A stretch of DNA of 8,302 bases from Paracoccaceae bacterium (GTDB taxonomy: Bacteria; Pseudomonadota; Alphaproteobacteria; Rhodobacterales; Rhodobacteraceae), in the NCBI GenBank assembly GCA_026997055.1, contig JALWJU010000022.1, positions 1 to 8,302 of the forward strand. Direction: 5' to 3'. Under the pieces are notes generated by a model, which ran no database searches, was not told the origin of the DNA, and saw nothing but the letters and a program-made list of their open reading frames with translations. Position 1 is the stretch's first letter. Each line of letters starts with the position of its first letter. Below are positions 6,315 to 8,302 of the stretch, piece by piece. Made by a program: the position numbers and the translations under genes.

Positions 6315-7427
6315 GTGAGCACCGAACTGGCGACCTTGGCGGATATGGGCAGTGCCGGAGCCGGACTGCCCGCCCTGAGCGAAACCGCAGACCGGGCACC
6401 GGCAGCAGCGGAGCTGCCGGCTGCGGCGGCCGTTTCCCTGAACAAGCGGCAGAAGGCGGCGATCATCGTGCGCCTCCTGCTGGCCGAGAATATCGAACTC
6501 GATCTCGCCTCCCTGCCCGAGGACCTGCAGGAAAGCCTGACCGTGGAAATGGCCTCGATGCGCTTCGTGGACCGCGCCACCCTGCGCGCGGTGATCGAGG
6601 AATTCGTGCGCGAGATCGAGGATATCGGCCTGGCCTTCCCCGCCGGGCTCGAAGGCGCGCTGGAGCTGCTGGGAGGGTCGATTTCCGCCGCCACCGCCGC
6701 GCGCATCCGCCGCCAGGGGGGCGTGCGCGTCACCGGCGACCCGTGGGAGACCATCTCCGGCCTCGACCCCGCCCGCCTGCTGCCCGTGCTCGAGCAGGAG
6801 AGCACCGAGGTCTGCGCCGTCCTGCTCTCCAAGCTGAAGGTCTCCAAGGCCGCGGAACTGCTCGGAAAACTGCCCGGAAAGCGCGCCCGCCAGATCACCT
6901 ACGCCATGTCTCTCACCGGAGCGATTTCGCCGGAAGTCGTCGAAAGGATAGGGCGCTCCCTGGCCGAACAGCTGGATGCCCAGCCCGCCACCGCCTTCAG
7001 CGAGGGGCCGGTCGAGCGCGTCGGCGCGATCCTGAACTTCTCCCCCGCCAGCACCCGCGAAGAGGTGCTCGAAGGGCTCGAACAGGACGACGCCACCTTT
7101 GCCCGGGAAGTGCGCAAGGCAATCTTCACCTTCGCCAATATTCCCAAGCGGATCGACCCGCGCGACATCCCCAGGATCACCCGCAATCTCGACCAGGCGC
7201 AACTGATCACCGCCCTCGCCGCCGCCACCGGCCCGCTCAGGGAATCCGCCGAATTCATCCTCTCCGCCATGTCCAAGCGCATGGCCGATCAACTGCGCGA
7301 AGAGATGGAAAATCTCGGCACCGTCAAGGCCAGCGACGGCGAAGCGGCGATGAACGCCGTGGTCAACGCCATCCGCGAACTCGAAGCCGCCGGGGAAATC
7401 CTGCTGATCGCCGAGGACGAGGAGTGA
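6315..7427 (+). CDS. fliG: Flagellar motor switch protein FliG (divergent alphaproteobacterial type)
   Basis: A 370-residue FliG, the cytoplasmic C-ring protein that couples to the MS ring (FliF), to FliM, and to the stator for torque. Layout: an Ala-rich extension absent from E. coli FliG (331 residues) at 1-42; FliG_N from NKRQKAAIIVRLLL to about 135; a middle domain, about 143-215; and FliG_C, about 230-365. FliG_C is the clearest part: FTFANIPKRIDPRDIPRITRN (271-291), LITALAAATGPLRE (297-310), MSKRMADQLREEMENLG (319-335). In the torque helix Arg287, Asp293 and Arg309 align with the known charged residues; the position after Asp293 is Gln. The middle-domain EHPQ motif reads EQES (160-163) and the Gly-Gly hinge reads EGP. 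GTG start with perfect Shine-Dalgarno. No other flagellar gene is in view. Confidence 0.9.
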   Translation: MSTELATLADMGSAGAGLPALSETADRAPAAAELPAAAAVSLNKRQKAAIIVRLLLAENIELDLASLPEDLQESLTVEMASMRFVDRATLRAVIEEFVREIEDIGLAFPAGLEGALELLGGSISAATAARIRRQGGVRVTGDPWETISGLDPARLLPVLEQESTEVCAVLLSKLKVSKAAELLGKLPGKRARQITYAMSLTGAISPEVVERIGRSLAEQLDAQPATAFSEGPVERVGAILNFSPASTREEVLEGLEQDDATFAREVRKAIFTFANIPKRIDPRDIPRITRNLDQAQLITALAAATGPLRESAEFILSAMSKRMADQLREEMENLGTVKASDGEAAMNAVVNAIRELEAAGEILLIAEDEE

Positions 7428-7434
7428 CGCGACC

Positions 7435-7450
7435 GGTCCCCGGAGGGGCC
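7435..7450 (+). terminator. Short hairpin just after fliG, possible terminator
   Basis: CCCC (7438-7441) pairs with GGGG (7445-7448) around a GGA loop, extended by GG/CC with one bulged T. It starts 8 bp after the fliG stop. No T-run follows directly; only CCTTT some 13 bp further on. An intrinsic terminator is therefore uncertain. Confidence 0.3.
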
Positions 7451-7466
7451 TGAACCGCCCTCCTTT

Positions 7467-7503
7467 CGAAACCCCGGCAGCATGGCGAAACCCGGGCAGC
7501 ATG
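7467..7503. repeat. 18-bp direct repeat, 19-bp period, in the convergent gap
   Basis: CGAAACCCCGGCAGCATG (7467-7484) is repeated at 7486-7503 with a single mismatch (C7475 against G7494) and one base between the copies. It lies between fliG and the opposing phosphoethanolamine transferase gene and abuts the hairpin that starts at 7503. Confidence 0.85.
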
Positions 7504-7520
7504 CGGGCCGGAAGGCCCGC
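7503..7520. terminator. Perfect 7-bp G+C hairpin, possible bidirectional terminator
   Basis: GCGGGCC (7503-7509) and GGCCCGC (7514-7520) form a perfect stem with a GGAA loop, a GNRA-type tetraloop on the plus strand. It lies between the two converging stop codons (7427 and 7571), where termination from both sides is expected. Neither strand has an adjacent T-tract, so it may act only as a transcript-end stabiliser or with Rho. The remainder of this gap shows no gene. Confidence 0.4.
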
Positions 7521-7570
7521 TCCCGCCCGAGCTCCGCCCGCTCCGAACGTCCCGCGGATTTCCGCCCCTC

Positions 7571-8302
7571 TCAGCGATCGGCGAAGATATCGTATTCCTG
7601 TCTGTAGGCCGGGCTGGTCAGGCCAAAGGCCCCCAGCACCGAATGAAACACGTTATCCTGGCCAAATCCCCGACCGGCGGGCGGCTTGCTCACCAGCGTT
7701 TCCGGCCCGACCCCACGCGCGGCGGCGAAGCCGGGCGACATCCATACCAGCACCGGAATGTCGCGCTGCACATCCGGGGCCAGCGCATTGGGCAGGCCGT
7801 GCAGATACACCCCCCCCTCGCCCAGGGATTCGCCGTGGTCGGAGGCGTAGATCATCACCGATTGCGCATCCGCGATCCCCTCCAGCACCCCGACGATCCG
7901 CGCCAGCAGCCAGTCGGTATAGACGATGGTATTGTCATAGGCATTGATCAGTTCCTGGCGGCTGCATTTCTGTATCTGCACCGTATCGCAGACCGGGCTG
8001 AAGCGCTCGAATTCCGGCGGATACTGGTCGTAATAGGCCGGACCGTGACTGCCATTGCCCTGATGCAGCACGATGAACAGGCGCCGGGCATCGCTGCCGG
8101 CGATGAGCTCGGCCAGCCCGTCCACCAGCGCTTCCTCCGAGGTACGCTCCCTGCAGCCCGGGCTCGTGCAATTGGCGCGCAGGGTCTGCATGGACACGTA
8201 TTGTGCCACCTTCTGCGGCGGCTCGCCCGAGGAATTGGTGCGCCAGATCACCTCGACCCCATGCCTCTGCAGATAGGATCCCAGCGGCTCCCGCAGGGTG
8301 GT
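7571..8302 (-). CDS. Lipid A phosphoethanolamine transferase, EptA/MCR family (partial, C-terminal 243 residues)
   Basis: The frame is open from the right edge to the TGA at 7573-7571; the N-terminal membrane domain and the nucleophile threonine lie outside. Members are inner-membrane proteins with a periplasmic sulfatase-like domain that moves phosphoethanolamine from phosphatidylethanolamine to lipid A, lowering surface charge and often giving polymyxin resistance. In the fragment: VLHQGNGSHGPAYYDQYP (78-95) with His80 and His86, PVCDTVQIQKCS (103-114) with a likely disulfide Cys105-Cys113, AYDNTIVYTD (121-130), ASDHGESLGEGGVYLHG (153-169) with zinc ligands Asp155/His156 and His168, and VWMSPGF (186-192). 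The segment after IWRTNSSG reads EPPQKVAQY instead of the Cys-rich CKGVC block I know from enterobacterial EptA and MCR. Convergent to fliG. Lipid A as acceptor is inferred from the family. Confidence 0.92.
   Translation of the reverse strand, partial: TTLREPLGSYLQRHGVEVIWRTNSSGEPPQKVAQYVSMQTLRANCTSPGCRERTSEEALVDGLAELIAGSDARRLFIVLHQGNGSHGPAYYDQYPPEFERFSPVCDTVQIQKCSRQELINAYDNTIVYTDWLLARIVGVLEGIADAQSVMIYASDHGESLGEGGVYLHGLPNALAPDVQRDIPVLVWMSPGFAAARGVGPETLVSKPPAGRGFGQDNVFHSVLGAFGLTSPAYRQEYDIFADR

Noticed and set aside
6063..7502. 479-codon minus-strand reading frame opposite fliG and the end of the AlkD-like gene
   Set aside because: It mirrors two recognised proteins, has no recognisable domain and no ribosome site.

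Overview
The window reads as ordinary chromosomal DNA of a G+C-rich alphaproteobacterium, most likely Rhodobacterales/Rhodobacteraceae. The basis is the high G+C third positions, the style of GlmU and GlmS, a divergent alphaproteobacterial-type FliG, and a CtrA-like box in front of that fliG. The taxonomic call is inference from protein style, not from a search. I see no mobile element, integrase, tRNA, rRNA or CRISPR array.

Left part, minus strand: the start of a DegT/DnrJ/EryC1-type PLP aminotransferase (it runs off the left edge at position 1) lies behind gph, a HAD-family phosphoglycolate phosphatase. An 8-bp tandem repeat separates them and supplies the gph stop codon. gph is divergent from glmU, and a 147-bp spacer between them should hold both promoters.

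Middle, plus strand: glmU and glmS encode the last and first dedicated steps of UDP-N-acetylglucosamine synthesis. GlmS makes glucosamine-6-phosphate from fructose-6-phosphate and glutamine; GlmU acetylates glucosamine-1-phosphate and uridylates it. The product feeds peptidoglycan and lipid A. GlmM, the mutase between them, is not in the window. The 63-bp glmU-glmS spacer is A+T-rich and carries an 18-bp motif in tandem, with a third copy in the 3' end of glmU: a candidate operator. After glmS come six perfect-phase 13-bp repeats, then a PNPOx-like flavin-binding protein gene overlapping an AlkD-like DNA alkylation repair gene.

Right part: a GTG-started fliG (flagellar motor switch) stands alone, without flagellar neighbours in view, behind a CtrA-like site. 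It converges with the 3' part of an EptA/MCR-type phosphoethanolamine transferase gene (minus strand, running off the right edge). The convergent gap holds a 19-bp-period direct repeat and two hairpins that could end transcription from both sides.

The genes are largely housekeeping. The least explained signals are non-coding: the 18-bp motif before glmS, the 13-bp and 8-bp tandem arrays, and the CtrA-like box. I found no evidence for a new multi-gene system.
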